From: Polytrichum commune
Lineage: Eukaryota > Streptophyta > Polytrichopsida > Polytrichales > Polytrichaceae
Length of the DNA stretch: 64,000 nt
NCBI GenBank assembly: GCA_950295325.1
Contig: OX485809.1
Location: 5,210,001-5,274,000, forward strand
Reading direction: 5' to 3'
Shown here: positions 10,392-23,677 of the stretch, piece after piece
How the letters are laid out: the number at the start of each line of letters is the position of its first letter
Numbering within the stretch: the first letter of the stretch is position 1
Translations under genes and position numbers: made by a program
Notes under the pieces: model-generated
The model's database searches: none
Told to the model about the DNA's origin: nothing
Seen by the model: the letters and a program-made list of their open reading frames with translations, nothing else

Positions 10392-13300
10392 ATGGATGCG
10401 GAATCATCTACTTCAGAGGAGGTGGTTTTCTAAACTTAGATGTTTAATGTTGTATGTTGGAATATGTTTTATTAATGATAAGTGTGATGTGCAGGGGTCA
10501 TCCCTTTCAGACGCAATATTCTCGGAAGATGAAACTGTTCCAGTTGAGGATATTGACCCCAATTGCAGTGGACTTCATAGGGATGATTGGGTGAACAAAC
10601 CTGTTATGCTTGTGAACGAACGTGGACAGAATATGGCAAAAGGAATTTGCCGTAATGTAAACCCAATTGACTGCGTGGAAGACAAATGTTTGGGACCTGA
10701 TCACGTTGGTGTCCTCATAATGGAGCCTATTGATGGCATGATGGACATGGGGGCCATGTTTGCTTTGAGGGCCTGGCCAATTTCTCGTGTTTTTCACGAT
10801 GGATGCACTCTGGCACATCACATCCTAGTTAGTGGCCAGAGATTGCGGACACAAACTAAGATGCTGGAGAAGCGAAGGAAGGAAGGGAAGAGGGCGTATG
10901 ATACATCCCGGATATCAGAGCGTCGTAAGCCAACAAAAAATCCCAAATACTGACCAATGCAAGCATACAACAACTATCTGCAATTCTGTGTTGTGATCGC
11001 GAGTGCCTCAGATTCTTTCCCAGAGATGAGGCATTCGCTCTTCGAACTGAATTTTATGATTGCTCCACAAGGATGAGGCATGCAAAACGTCTTGAGGTCC
11101 ACGGACAAGTACATCCACTTCCGGGGGCGTGTACGAATGTCGTAACACTAAGTGGACGTGATATTTGCCTCATCGCATGGAGGCACATATTTGTAATATC
11201 AAAAACCGCGTTCTACATAAATCGACAAGAATTCAATTGTGGGGTGCGACCACGAGACCATGGAAACTTGAACACCAAACGGTATCGTGTGTCCACACAG
11301 CAAGCCACTGCCACTCTTTCCAACCTCTTAGAGGACAAAGCGGACATGATGCCCCATAAATCCCGCACTTTGCCTAACGGCACTCGAGTAGTGGAGATGG
11401 TTTTGCCTCGCGGAACAAAATGGAAGAAATTTTTGGAGACAATCAACCAGGTTAGTATGCTCATGATGTTCCATTTATTCCGTTTTCAATGTTAGTCTGA
11501 GCCTCACAAATCAGAACACCTGGATTGAGGCAATGTCTAAATGTTGCATGTGGTATGATTTTCAGGTGAATGAAAAATGTGGGTTGCAACCAATTTCTCT
11601 TTCTACTCTGAGCCAAATAAGACAGAATTATTTTAAGCACTACGTGACAAAAAGAGCAGGGGATAATTTTGCTCGCTGTGGGAAATGCGATTCACTTATG
11701 GCTATTATTCAACAACATGTTAAAGGTTCCGCCGCACACACCGGGTTTTCGAAGCAGTTGGAGAAGCACCAGGCACAGCATGAATCCGCTCGTAATGCTT
11801 ACCGCTGTATGAGAGCGTTGTCTATTGAGCATCCCCGCAAGGTTTTGACCATCATTCACGACAAAATGGACCATGGCAAAACTGCATCTCCATGCTTTGC
11901 TAACAAGAACAAAGACACTGATATGTTCACGAAACTACCACTTTCAGTGACAGGCATGATGGCTCATGGCCATGGAGATGAGAGATATGCTCATTATGCA
12001 TTGGATTTGTATCCTGGTGATTGCAACCATACTGTGGGCTCATTTGCGAGGCTTCTTCGCGATTTGGAAAAGCCCCCGGCTTCATCATCTCGCATGCTAT
12101 TCCATGGTGCGGGTCGGTCACCGCTTTATCGTGCTGTTCTTCATGGGAGTGATGTATGTTTGTCAGGATTACGACCTCCACCCAGTGAGCCTATTCCAGC
12201 TGTCTTGCTTCCACCCGTTTTGCATGTTCAACTCGATAATTGTTGGAAGGACAACAAGTGTAGATATGTGAAGGCATTTTGGTCCATGCTCACGGCCAAA
12301 GGTATATTCACGGAGGTCCACGTGTCTTACCTTTTAGTTGGTCATACACATGATGACATTGATGCTTCATTTGGTAGATGGAGTATGGACTTGCGCGAAC
12401 ATGATTACCCCACTATCCCCTTGCTCATGAAATCATACATGGACATGGAGAAGGTCCCTATCATCCCACATATGATAGAGGAGCTTCCAGATTGGAGGGC
12501 TTTTGTTAGTGAGTACATTCCTGATGGCCAAGACAAACTCATTGGCCATACGAAAGCCCAACAATTCAAATTTGTTGTACGGGATGATGGTTGGCCCGTC
12601 ATGCATTACAAGGTGCTTAGTACGCATGATGAATGGTTGCCCAAGGATGGCATATTGATGTGGAAATCCAACATAAAGGGGGAGCCAGTTTTCCCACCTG
12701 GGGAACCTTACCCTGCTAAACCTCGAGAAATGGCAAAACTGGACGATGTTCTTGTTGGGTTGCAAGGGTTTGTTGACTACTGGCAATCTATATGTGACCA
12801 TGACATGACCAGAGCATATAGGGGCTCACAAACACATCTTTTACAATACTGGACTGGGGTACTGGAGGCATTACGGGCACCCCTCACAAATGTGTACACT
12901 GCGGGATTGGCACTCCAAGAGGGATTCTGGCCATCCTCCCGAATCGAATTGGACGCACATCCTTTCATGAATATTGGTGAACTTCGTGAGGAGCACCAAC
13001 CAGATGACCATTATGTGGGCCCCTCTAACCTTCGACCTGCACCTGCTTTCCGCATTGCCGACAACGTGCATGAGGGGCATTTCCTCATTCTTCGACCCCA
13101 AGATCAAGACATTGATAGACCCATTTGGGTGTGCCGAGCTTTGTGTCCACCAAACTTGAACGTCACTGGGGACCATCCCCGTCAGATTCTGGTACAGTGG
13201 TTCACTCCCACTTCAACTGCTAGAGACATAACAAGGAAATACCATGGTTGGGACTCCAACAAGAACTTCAAGTGGAAAGCCGATTCGAAATATTCCATCC

Positions 13301-13551
13301 CCGACTGGCAACCAATTGACTGCATCTTGGCACATGAAGATGTTGAGCCCCTTAAGATTACTATTCCACCAGAGCAGATTGAATTTGCCAAAGACAACCT
13401 TCGTCGTTGTTCTGAGCAAGAGCGCGGAGGGATGGCGGTTGAGGAGGACGTTGATCTGCCGAGTGCGCGACGAGTAGGTCGTGGACGTGGAACTGGAGGT
13501 CGTGGCCGTGCAACTGGTAGACGGGGAGCTCGGGGCAACCCTTCCTCGTAA
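10392..13551 (+). CDS. Gene A: DUF7869-like transposase-like protein, frameshifted
   Basis: Paralogue of gene B (49437-52533), followable over nearly the full length. Likely exons are 10392-10421, 10495-11450 and 11566-13551; the last junction (GT at 11451, AG at 11565) is phase 0. The start ATG at 10392 (MDAES...) parallels the MDSN start of gene B. A frameshift lies near 10925-10963, perhaps at the A6 run 10935-10940: homology leaves the first frame at about 10930 and resumes in another frame with an FFPRDE-containing segment. The exon-3 core has HDKMDH (near 11860), LDNC (near 12232) and GHTHDDID (near 12340). These acidic positions resemble the RNase-H-like triad of DUF7869 proteins, which suggests DNA transposition. 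The C-terminus is Arg/Gly-rich. The product would be about 990 residues. The frameshift may be a real lesion or a sequencing error. Confidence 0.72.
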
Positions 13552-16369
13552 TGCGAGACTGGAAAACCCACATCGTATTCGTCACACAATGATTCATGAT
13601 TAGATGTGATTTCCTTGACAATGTGAGACACCACATCAAATACTCCGGTGATTGGTACTAATTTTTTTGGGGTGGTTCCTCGATGGGAGACCATCATGGC
13701 TCCTCTCGGACATGTGGGTGCAATTTTTGTTGATTTCAACACTATGACCAGCTAAATGGAACCCCATTGTGGGCACGGTATACCCGTGCAACTCTTAATG
13801 AAAACCACCAGCATTATAGAGGGCGGGTTCATTTATCTAATGTGAAGTGTTGTTATTTGAACTTTGAAGTATGTAATGCAAGGTCTGTCCTTTGTATTTG
13901 GATGTAGTTGGCATGACTTGTATTAATGAGCCCTCGGTCTGTCACTGTGCACACCACAAACACCCCTTCTATCACGTTTGCAAACCACACTACCCTGGCG
14001 CGACCACACACCGTTCCCACGTAGCCACAAAATGTGTTCTTGTTCCCCCGTTCCACAGTGCGCACATGCGTTCCCATAGAGCGTTCCCAACGTTCCCCTA
14101 GAGAGTTCCCACGTTCCCATATAGAGTTCCCACGTTCCCATATAGAGTTCCCACGTTCCCGTAGAGTTTTTATGCGTTCGCTCTAACGTTCCCATACATA
14201 GGTTCCCACGTGCGCATCTGGCATTCACATGGTCTAACTTCATTGTTCCCACGTTCCCACAAGCTAGTTGCATGTTCCTGGGAGCAATAAATATGTTCCC
14301 ATGTCCCCAAAATGTAAAAAAATCTTCACTTTGGGACTCCCAAAAGTCCCGAAATGTTTAATATAGTGTTACATGTACTTGAGTGACACCACCAAGCCCC
14401 TTGTGACTTGGCAACCAGTGCTTCCCCAATATGACTCTCAACACTCAATCTTTATTCAAGGGGCATCGAGCTTCAAGCATTCAAAAATGCTCCACACCCT
14501 TGTGGTACCTGTTACATTCAGTCACCCAAAACGTCATCAACCCTAACTTGAAGTCACTAACCTAAGATGTTAAATTACTTGATATTGAAGCAACACCAAT
14601 GAAACATTGGCTTGCCCATGTCCATCCATTCAAGTCCACCACTCATCCAGTCAATCCATGCAAATAAATTCCTAATCACACCTTTTCTTTATTATGTTTA
14701 GACCACAAGTATTAACAAATACTCTAGTCACACACCCACACAAGGAAAATAAAGACTCCAATCTTGTCTATGCTTTAATAAATCCTAATCTAATCTCCAC
14801 CCTCTAATTCTACCACTACTTCTCGTTCACTTTGCAAATGGCTAACACAGAAGCACAACCAGTGATTGCAATTCAATGACAGGCTTCAACTCATTGAGGC
14901 CTAACCTAATCATTACCGCTCTCCCCTACCTCGACAGTAAACTTCTTCAAACAACCCATCAACCTTTACAAACAGCAGCCCCCTTGCTGGAATCGCGAAC
15001 TCCTTCTTACTGCCCCCTTTTCAGCTTGTGGCAACATGAATTCTTCCCTCGCCCTTTGGCTATGGGCCCTTGCCTTGGCTGCTTCACATTACTACCTCTT
15101 GCTCCTAGTTAAACTAAGAGACCAAAAATTTGGCTCACACAACCCACTAGTGGGATGTGGATATAATTTCATCATAATATTCTTTCTAAAGAAAACTAAG
15201 TGTGTACAAAAGAGAACTTAGAAATGCAAGAAGAAGGACACACAATTTTGGCAAAGAGGAGAAGAAGGAAGAAGAATTTGAAGTTTTCTAGCACGAAGCA
15301 ATTACATAGGGCCAAAATGGAACGACAAATGGATAGGGTCACTTTATGTAACATCGAAGACACTGCACGCGTATTAGAATTTCCTTCAATAAAAGAAAAT
15401 AAGAATGTTGAAATCGAGACGCAAGATAGCAAATAACCCCTCATTTTTGGAAATGATGATGACAAACAAGTGAGCAACACTACCAACGATATGTTTGACG
15501 TAGAACAAAAAGAAGTATGTACTTCCATTTACAATGCACCAGTAAATCCTTCATGTTTTTATGTATACATGAGGCAATTTTCCAATTGATATCACCTCAT
15601 AAACTTCTAAAGTACCTAAGCATAGAAATTGTGTTTTTTACTCAAAATTTGATTGTACGGAATTTGAAAACAAAAAACCACATTAAAAAAAATGAGAATG
15701 TTGTCAATAAAAACATTGTATGCAGATTAGTGGCTACTACGTCTAAAGCAATGTGATAATGCAACATGCAAACCTTAACCCTAAAAATCAGAAGGGATTT
15801 TTCCCCCATTTTGAACCAATTCTTTGCGGGGAATTTTTTATGTTCTAATCCATTATCAATGGGTTTTTCTGTTTCGATCCACTGGCGTGGGAGATTTTTC
15901 TTCCAATTTGATTTATATTCTTGAGGGGATTGGAAGGACGAAATTTTTTTCTAAAAATAGACATCATTTTGACCAAAATATTTAAGGGAAATTAAACGTT
16001 TTGGAACGGTTTTAAGGAAAAAATACCATTTCATGAGGGTTCTACACAGGAAGCACACGGAATATAAAGGGAGCTGAACACTCCAAGTAGAGTGCCAATG
16101 GAGAAGCCAAGCGGAAGAACAATGGCCAGCGCGTTTGCTATGGCAAACGAGGTCCTTCATTAAACGGCAAACAAACCACCCACATCTGCCAGTGTGTACA
16201 AATCGTCTAATAGCAATGATGAAGTGACGGTTGGCATGGACGTAAAGTTGGCAACGCCATCAACAAACTCTTCTCTAGAACAACATGTAAATTTCTTTTT
16301 TATTTTATTTATAAGTTTTTTTCAAATTTCAGTGGTTATAATCATTTTGTAAATGCTTTGAAACAAAAA
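13552..16369. other. Intergenic; short tandem repeat near 14068-14170
   Basis: No gene recognised. Near 14068-14170 a 21-base unit (CGTTCCCATATAGAGTTCCCA) is tandemly repeated about four times, with degenerate GTTCCC-rich flanks to about 14280. The antisense and short ORFs here have no family resemblance. Confidence 0.6.
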
Positions 16370-17240
16370 TTTGGAATAGGGGTTTCGATACTGAAATCCC
16401 TATTCCAAACATTTCCTTTAAAAAAACACTTATCATTCACCAATTTTATATTTATGCCATAGCCTCTATCTTCATTTTCTTGTATACTTATTTTTTCAAA
16501 GAAAGTTGTGGAATAAGGGTTTCGGTACCGAAACGCCTATTCCACAATTTTTTAATTTTTTTAATTTTTTGACCATTGCAGCCCCTAGGTCATAGGGACA
16601 AAAACAAACCAATAGAACCCACCTCCCATGGAGGCATAAATCCTCATGCTACAACACGGCCCGCCGTGTTAAGCAACTGGATAACGGGCTCCCAGTTATG
16701 CCGGTATCATGTACGGGCGTTATTTATTTATTTTTCCACAACTTTTTTTAAAACAATATACTTCTCAATAAATAATTTCATGTTGACGCCATAGCCAGTA
16801 TCCTCATTTTTATTCATATTTATTTTTGAAAGAAAGTTGTAAAATAGGGGTTTTGGTACCAAAACCCCTATTCAACAACTTTTTTTTAAACAATATATTC
16901 ATTTTGTTTTCTATGTTCATTTTTGAATGAACGTTGTGGATTCGGGGTTTCGGTACCAAAACCCCTATTCCACAATTTTTCTTCAAACAATATACTTCTG
17001 AATATATAATTTCATGTTGACGCCATAACTGGTGTCCTTATTTTTTTTATGTTTATTTTTAAAAGAAAGTTGTGGAATAGGGGTTTCGGTACTGAAATGC
17101 CTATTCCACAACTTTTCTTCAAACAATGTACTTTTCGGTAAATAATTTTATGTTGATACCATAGTCGGTATTCTCATTTTTTTCCATATTCATTCTTAAA
17201 AGAAAGTTGTGGAATAGTCCTATTCCACAACTTTCTTTTA
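16370..17240. repeat. Palindrome family 3 array
   Basis: Six long palindromes at variable spacing (about 97-330 bases): 16370-16409, 16506-16547, 16834-16881, 16934-16975, 17066-17115 and 17197-17240. The inner core is GGGTTTCGGTACCGAAACCC and the outer arms are TTGTGGAATAGG-like. One copy has TTTTGGTACCAAAA in place of TTTCGGTACCGAAA, so both arms changed together. The last copy keeps perfect 21-base outer arms but lacks the inner module. Spacer sequence (a 'catgttgacgccatagc' block and T-rich runs) is also repeated. The array directly precedes the methyltransferase-like relic. Confidence 0.92.
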
Positions 17241-17699
17241 GACAATTTACATTTCAGTAAATAATGTCATGTTGACGCCTTAGCCGGTGTCCTCATTTTT
17301 TTTCCTATGTTCATTCGTTTGATTTTTGTAATATATTTTATTACATTGTGTATTTTATAATCAACATTGTTTTTTTTTTCCAGATAAATAGGCATTGGAA
17401 TTCTAATCCTAAACCAGAAATGGTCTTGGAAAAATTGCAAAAAATTGCAACAATTTCTGTGAATGGTTAGTATAAAGTGAAATGGTTGAAGTGATGGAAT
17501 TCATCTCCGATGATACGCAAGGCTTTACATTTTGTGCCTTCCAATTTTATAGACAATGACCTTCATTTGTGGTTGGTAAAAGCATAATTTTGGGTTTAGT
17601 TAATATTATGATTTATATTTGTAAATAAATTTATGCTTATGAAAATTTTATAATTATTATATAGCGTTTGTATTTGTTAAGATAGTTATTTGACATAAC

Positions 17700-19500
17700 G
17701 TTTTATATGTGAATTCTAATTTTTAGTTGGAGGAGGGTGCCATCAATGAGTTTCATGGTATTCTACCACAATTGAATGATGTGGTTTGGGATAACGTCCT
17801 TCAAATTGGAGATTACATAGAGAAATGGCGTTGTCTTTTCTGGAACAAAGTGTATATTCTAATGTTACGCGGTTCAGTATCATTTGAAAAATCCATAATA
17901 TTGATGAAGAATTATGAAAGCGAATTGGCAGTGAAACATGTAATACACAAGTTTTTTTCTACACTTGATTATTTTGAAGTAATAAAGTTTATCTCCATTG
18001 GTGATATCAAACTAAACTTGTTTATTAAATTTGTGTAGGTACCTAACATAGGAACTTGAATCCCAGAAAAAAATTCCATTGCAAGCATTGTCTTCATTAT
18101 TGAACTCATGGACTAACATGTCAAGTGACCAATGCATATTTTGAACGTTTCAGTTGATATTGTGGACTCATGATTTATTGGTTCATTGTCCGTGATTTAT
18201 TGAATGTCCAATAAATTTCCATCTCGCCGAAAAAGAAATTCTTAGGTTATCAATGGAGTCATCACAATCAATGAAGAAAAAACCTTATGAGAAGCAACAA
18301 CATGTTGGGAGAAGAGATGAACGTAAACGAAAAGCGCATATTACACCAGCACCTTCTGTACTAGCAAAAGTAGTTGTATCGTCGCCACCACGGCCACCAT
18401 ATAGACCAATGCTACAAAACAATTAAAAAAAATGTTGATTTGCACCTTGATGATATTGCATTAATTTTTATTCCACCCCAAGTTGTTATCGCTTCAATAT
18501 CTTCAAATTATGTTTTTCAATCTGAACATGTGGTTATTGAAGCTTCTGATGGATCCAATATACACAAGGTTTTTCACGTTTGTGAAGAACGAGTCCATCT
18601 CCAATATATTGGAGAATGATACAATCAACAACCCAATGTTGATATATGCATTTAAATTTGTCGAAAAAATTAGTGAATTTGAACAATATTATTTAATTTT
18701 ATATATTTTTGTAATTTTTTGTGCTTTAGAACAGCTCTTTGTTATTTATATAATTCTAATGTATTTCATTTTGCATTATAGGTTGGCCATGGTTGCAAGA
18801 CTCTTGTTTCGTCCGAAAACTATAAATTTGGTGGATTTGATCTTATCATTGCAGATTTGTCTAATGGTCTACTTATTTTGAATGTGTCTTCTCTTCTAAA
18901 TTTAATTCCATCTCTGAATGCATACAACTCAAAGGACATAGAGGCTTTATTTGAGTTTGCAGATGGTTTTCTCACAGATGATACTCTATTGTTATTATTT
19001 TTTCCGGAGTTCAAAACAATTTTGGATGATATTAGGGCATATGCTGCTTCATATGGATTTGCATTGGCAAAGGATTGGTGGGCAATAAATGAATTGTCAT
19101 TGTGTTGCCTACAAATACAAAATTTACGGTACAGTTTTATCTTAAATCTTCAAGTATTTTTTTGAATATCTATGGATTATATATTTTATTTGATATCATG
19201 ATAAATGATTATTTTCTAATAATGATAATATAACATTGTATATAGACTCGACAGTTCCGGCTCATGATGTTCTTTCAATTGGAGCCCCGTCCACAATTTG
19301 TTTTCAAGAAAGTGGGTGGTCTATCTCCAATGGAAGTGGGGGCCTTAGATATCTTTTTCAATCGTACTACGTCCAAGACGCAATTGATGCACGAAAATAT
19401 CCCATGGAGAGGAGCTTGTGAGAAAGACCCAGAGTCTTTGCAATTTCTTATTGAAGCATTGACTAAACCATGAGATGTTATATTTCATGCTTATGCATCT
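17700..19500 (+). pseudogene. Decayed DNA-methyltransferase-like gene
   Basis: Several spliced-looking fragments remain. The clearest exon, 18782-19128 (AG before it, GT after it), has FDLIIADLSNG, which resembles a degenerate DPPY motif of N6/N4 DNA methyltransferases, followed by a LLLFFPE strand and a YGF...DWWAINEL segment. The next exon, from 19246, needs a frameshift and then reads PWRGACEKDP...LIEALTKP, typical of the stretch before the AdoMet-binding motif in permuted beta-class enzymes. A TGA stop (19471-19473) follows exactly where that motif would begin. Upstream frames 17727-18038 and 18253-18620 look like earlier exons with stops. Family assignment is by motif reading only. The DGQH/methyltransferase gene at 59306 may be a distant relative. 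Confidence 0.45.
18253..18426 (+). pseudogene. Short basic ORF, part of the methyltransferase-like relic
   Basis: A 57-codon frame beginning MESSQSMKKKPYEK. It is Lys/Arg-rich in its first half, with a KRKAH stretch that could be a nuclear localisation signal, and Pro-rich near the end. It lies between fragments of the decayed methyltransferase-like gene and is probably one of its exons or its linker region. Confidence 0.25.
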
Positions 19501-22500
19501 ATAAATTAGAAACAAGTTTTTTTTTAAATTTTTTGTAAGTTTTAGAATTTAAGTCTTTTGTGCATGACAAATATGTTATAATGTGCACAATTGTATTTAT
19601 TGCATGTGCATCTATACATGCTTGCCGTCGTAGTGGCCGACACCTTGTTGCATTTTAGAGAGACTTGACAATTTTCGACGCAATATTAGGCTCTTTGTGT
19701 GATGTATTGCCACCTCCTATTGTCCATGTCTTGTAATCAATTAACATGGCATGGGAAGATGATGACGAGCCTACTCGGAAAGTTCCAAGGAAATCTCCTT
19801 TTAGTGCGTAAGTTTGTTGGTTTGAATGATTTTATAATTTTGGTTTTTCTTGTGGACTATTTAGTCTTCCACCAATTGTTTCTAACATTTTTGGATATTG
19901 TGTGTAGAAAAATGAAGGAAGCGATGTCCCCCCCCCCGCTCATCAATTGATTCTCTCTGTGTATGCCAAGTCTGAGGTGATACGGTTAGCAACCGTCATT
20001 ACACCTCCAAGGTGAAGTAGATCTAAACATTATGATCTTTGTATCTTGACATTCATGAATATAAAAGTAGAGGAATGTAATGTTTGTGCTTGTATTAATA
20101 AGAAGAATAATAGATACTAAAATAAAATAAAATATAGGTGCATGAAGAGGTCTTGCACATGACTTGGTATATATGTGCATATGTTTTTTTTTTTTTTTGG
20201 TGTCAATAATCTAGTTTTTATAAAATAACCACTTAGAGTGGACATTGATTTGTGAGACCATTGTCTAAAATCCCTAAACCCTAATGATTTCCACAACATC
20301 ATTGTTTTATAGCTTTCATCATTATTTCAAATGTTCATATGAATTGGAGCAATCAATTGGCAAGTTAGTTTTTGGCATGTAACATGTGTTGATGTTTAAG
20401 CTACAAATATGTGGTTATAGGATACCAAACCCACGGTCATGGGTATGTTTCTTGAAATTTTCTCACCCTAATCCACTCATTAGTTATTGCTCACCGCTCA
20501 TATGATAGCGCTCCCCAACTTCCTACACCCACTTACATACTTAAATTCAACCTTGTTCATGTAATTTCCTTTGTAACTAGGAAGGCTACACCAATTTTTT
20601 GGCTTACAAATATTAGAGGTACCCCACTTTTCAAGGTTCTCTTTTGGCACAATTTGTTGTATTTCATCACATTACTAAAATCCTAGCTTATTATGATGCA
20701 AATGAGATTTTGTGATTTTGTTTTAGGTTCATAGCAGCTCAAAGTAAACGTACTCTTATTCTGAATGAAATGGAAGAGGTTGAATATGAATTTTTGGATT
20801 GAATAGTGTTGTGGATTGAAATTGTGTGAGAGGTGCACTTGTGCTGAGATGAAGGGTATTGGTTGCCCATGGCATATGTGAATGGCTCACTTAAAGCAAA
20901 CATACCCTTGTTTGGAATAAAATGGAAGGTCTTGAATTTGAATTTGTGGATTGAATAGTGTTGTGAATTGAATTTGTGTGAAAAGTGCGCTTGTGTAAAT
21001 GGCTCACATGACTTAGAGACTTGTATACTCCACAAAAAGTTGCAATTGATAATGTCCAATTGTGTATTTGATTGCATAATACAATAATATCTCAAGTGAA
21101 TTAGGTTATGATGAACTTGTTTCATAATTTAGTTGGTTGTGCAGTTATCTTGTTAAACAATTTGTTTCTTGTCCAAGAATATGAACTTATGTTTGCAATT
21201 TTTTCAATTTAGCCTATCAAATTAAAGGCTCACACAATCTTGAACTAATATCAATTTCATACAAGGTTTACATCGGGGGGGATCATTCCCTCTTATATTA
21301 ATGTATACACGTGCGCTCAATACTTATTTATCGGGGGGCTATTTACCTTGCAGAAAAGCTTATAAGGTATGGTATTTCTCAAAACAAAGGTAAATGCTTG
21401 TATTTTAATACACCCTATTAGTAATTATAGATTTTTGGGGGAATAATTTAAAAGTACCCTATTCTACTTATACTACGAAAGAAAATTGGAAAGAAGATTG
21501 CATTTCAAATAACGCGCTAAATTTTTTCCTCCCTACACGTAGATAGAGAACATTAACTCCACATTGGATATGTTGGTTCAATAACGTTCAAGCCAACCAG
21601 CCTGTGAAGTCATACATCCAAGCTTTTCCAACATAAAATCACCTATTTTCATCAACTAGCACAAACCCTACCCTAGACCCGCTACCCCTAATAATCGTTT
21701 CCATGCTATTTTATATGTATTGACAATATTAAAAAAAAATGCCATTATAAGTGATGGCATTTTTTCATGTAAACATGTTTCACTATTTTAAAACCTCCTA
21801 TATCATAAGTATGTTTTTTTGAAAAATTTATCTACAATGAATAACGTACGTTAAGGGCAGCTTCGGCACATGTTAGCCGAATAATTAATTAAAGTTCAAA
21901 AAGTAGGTTCGGCACCTAAAAATAATATATTCATACTTTCGGCAATTTTCTCTTTTAATTTTTAAAAATTCAGCCTAAATTCATTTTTAATTTTCTATTT
22001 AAGCTTATATCTTGTACATCTCTCTTGCATTGAATGACAAGTAAGATGTGAGTGAAAAGTTGAGAATGCTCTGTGCTTTATGCAAGTAGAGTGGAGTTGT
22101 GTTCAACAATGCATATGGGATATGTAAACTTTGAGGTGAAGCACCGAGTTAGACTTCATTTTTATAACACGCATAGCTTTTGCATTGAGTCTTCAAATGA
22201 CATAAAATTTCTTGGAGGTGAAAGATTACTTGATTTCTAAACTTTTCTTAGACCAACAAAATTCCAAAAAAGTTGATCTTCTATGCACAAATGAGCTCCG
22301 AAAAACTGTTATGAACGCATTTTAATTTTTTGATCTTTACACGGCTGCAATGTTTTGTCCATATCTTTTGCATAAAGACTTATTTTGACACAACACTTGT
22401 TGGAGGTGGAAGAAGGATTGATTTCTCAACTTTTGTTAGTTGGACAAAATTCTATAAAACTTCATCTTCTATGCTCAATTAGACTCCAAAAATTTGTTTA

Positions 22501-23304
22501 CAACACATTTGAAAAGCCTCACCTAGAGTCTTGCTACTTCTTAACCCATATTCTTTGTGGACTAATGTAAGTGAGCTTGATTACAAAAGGAGCACCTTCT
22601 CTCTTTCAAAATTCACATATGCTTCCACTGTAAGTAAAACTCTAGTGAGATGTAAGTAAAACTCTAGTGAGAAGTAAAAATTTCTTACTTTTTGGCAATT
22701 TTGAAAAATAATTAATTTTATGTTCAGGAAAAAATTCCAATAATTTTTCAAATTTTTTGGCATCTATTTTTAGAATTATTTTATGCCGAACCTGCCCTTA
22801 ATGTACAGTATATTAGACCCTATTTTTTTAATTGCACATTGTTTCTACAATTTTCGCCAGTGAACCCCTCGAAAGGTTTGCAAAGACTTTCACAAAATTG
22901 TTTCTAATATGCTAATTTGAATGGTGTTGTTTTACTAGCTTGCATTTTGTATCAAGAAGAAAACATTACATCAAGGAGGCATAGATAGAGATGATTCTTA
23001 AGTGAATATTGTAAGAGTGTATATGACCAAATATCTCATAATATTTAAGAGACTTAATTACAATTTGATGAGTGGTTTGTGTTTGTAGACATTACCAACA
23101 TATGAAGATGATTATGTAGAAGTTCTTGATGAAGCGCGGAAGTGCTCTATTGGACCAGTGGACAACCTGAAGCTTATAAACTCAAATCATAGTTTACATG
23201 CACATGTTATTAATATAGAACCCTATTGTGTATGTTTTTTTCTTATTTATTGATATAAAGTGGTGAAAGATTGAAAGTTGGGTTCAATGTATTTTTTTTT
23301 CTAT

Positions 23305-23335
<31 letters not shown>

Positions 23336-23677
23336 GTTTGTGTATGTATATATATATAGGAATGACATCATGAATCTTTTAGTTTTGTGTTTTTTTTCTT
23401 TCTAATGTCGTTATTGTTGGTAGTGAAATATTATTTTGTATTTGTATGTTTGCTTGTGTTGTTTTGAACCTATTTCTCATACAAATGGAAGAAATGGATT
23501 GAAATCTTCTTATATGTTGATAATATACTCTTCATTTTATAAAGGTGAATTAAACTTTGTTTTTCATTACTAGGTGTGAGAATTATTTTAAATAAAGGTT
23601 GGGTATGTAAATTCTATGTAAATCATTTTATATATATATTAAATGACTAAAATTGAATTATTTTGTAGACATAACTT
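19501..23677. other. Intergenic with local duplications
   Basis: No gene recognised. Diverged direct repeats occur at about 20735-20850 and 20885-21000 (a 'ttgtggattgaatagtgttgtg' region) and at about 22180-22330 and 22360-22520 ('cttggaggtg...cttctatgc'). A (TA)n microsatellite is at 23308-23335. The sequence is AT-rich throughout. Confidence 0.6.

Noticed and set aside
10925-10963. A 39-base mini-intron (GTAAGC...AAG) to repair the gene A frame
   Set aside because: It is too short for a plant intron, and splicing it does not lead into the frame that matches gene B.
13182-13742. A 186-codon minus-strand frame opposite the end of gene A
   Set aside because: It is the complement of the conserved gene A coding sequence and has no family resemblance of its own.
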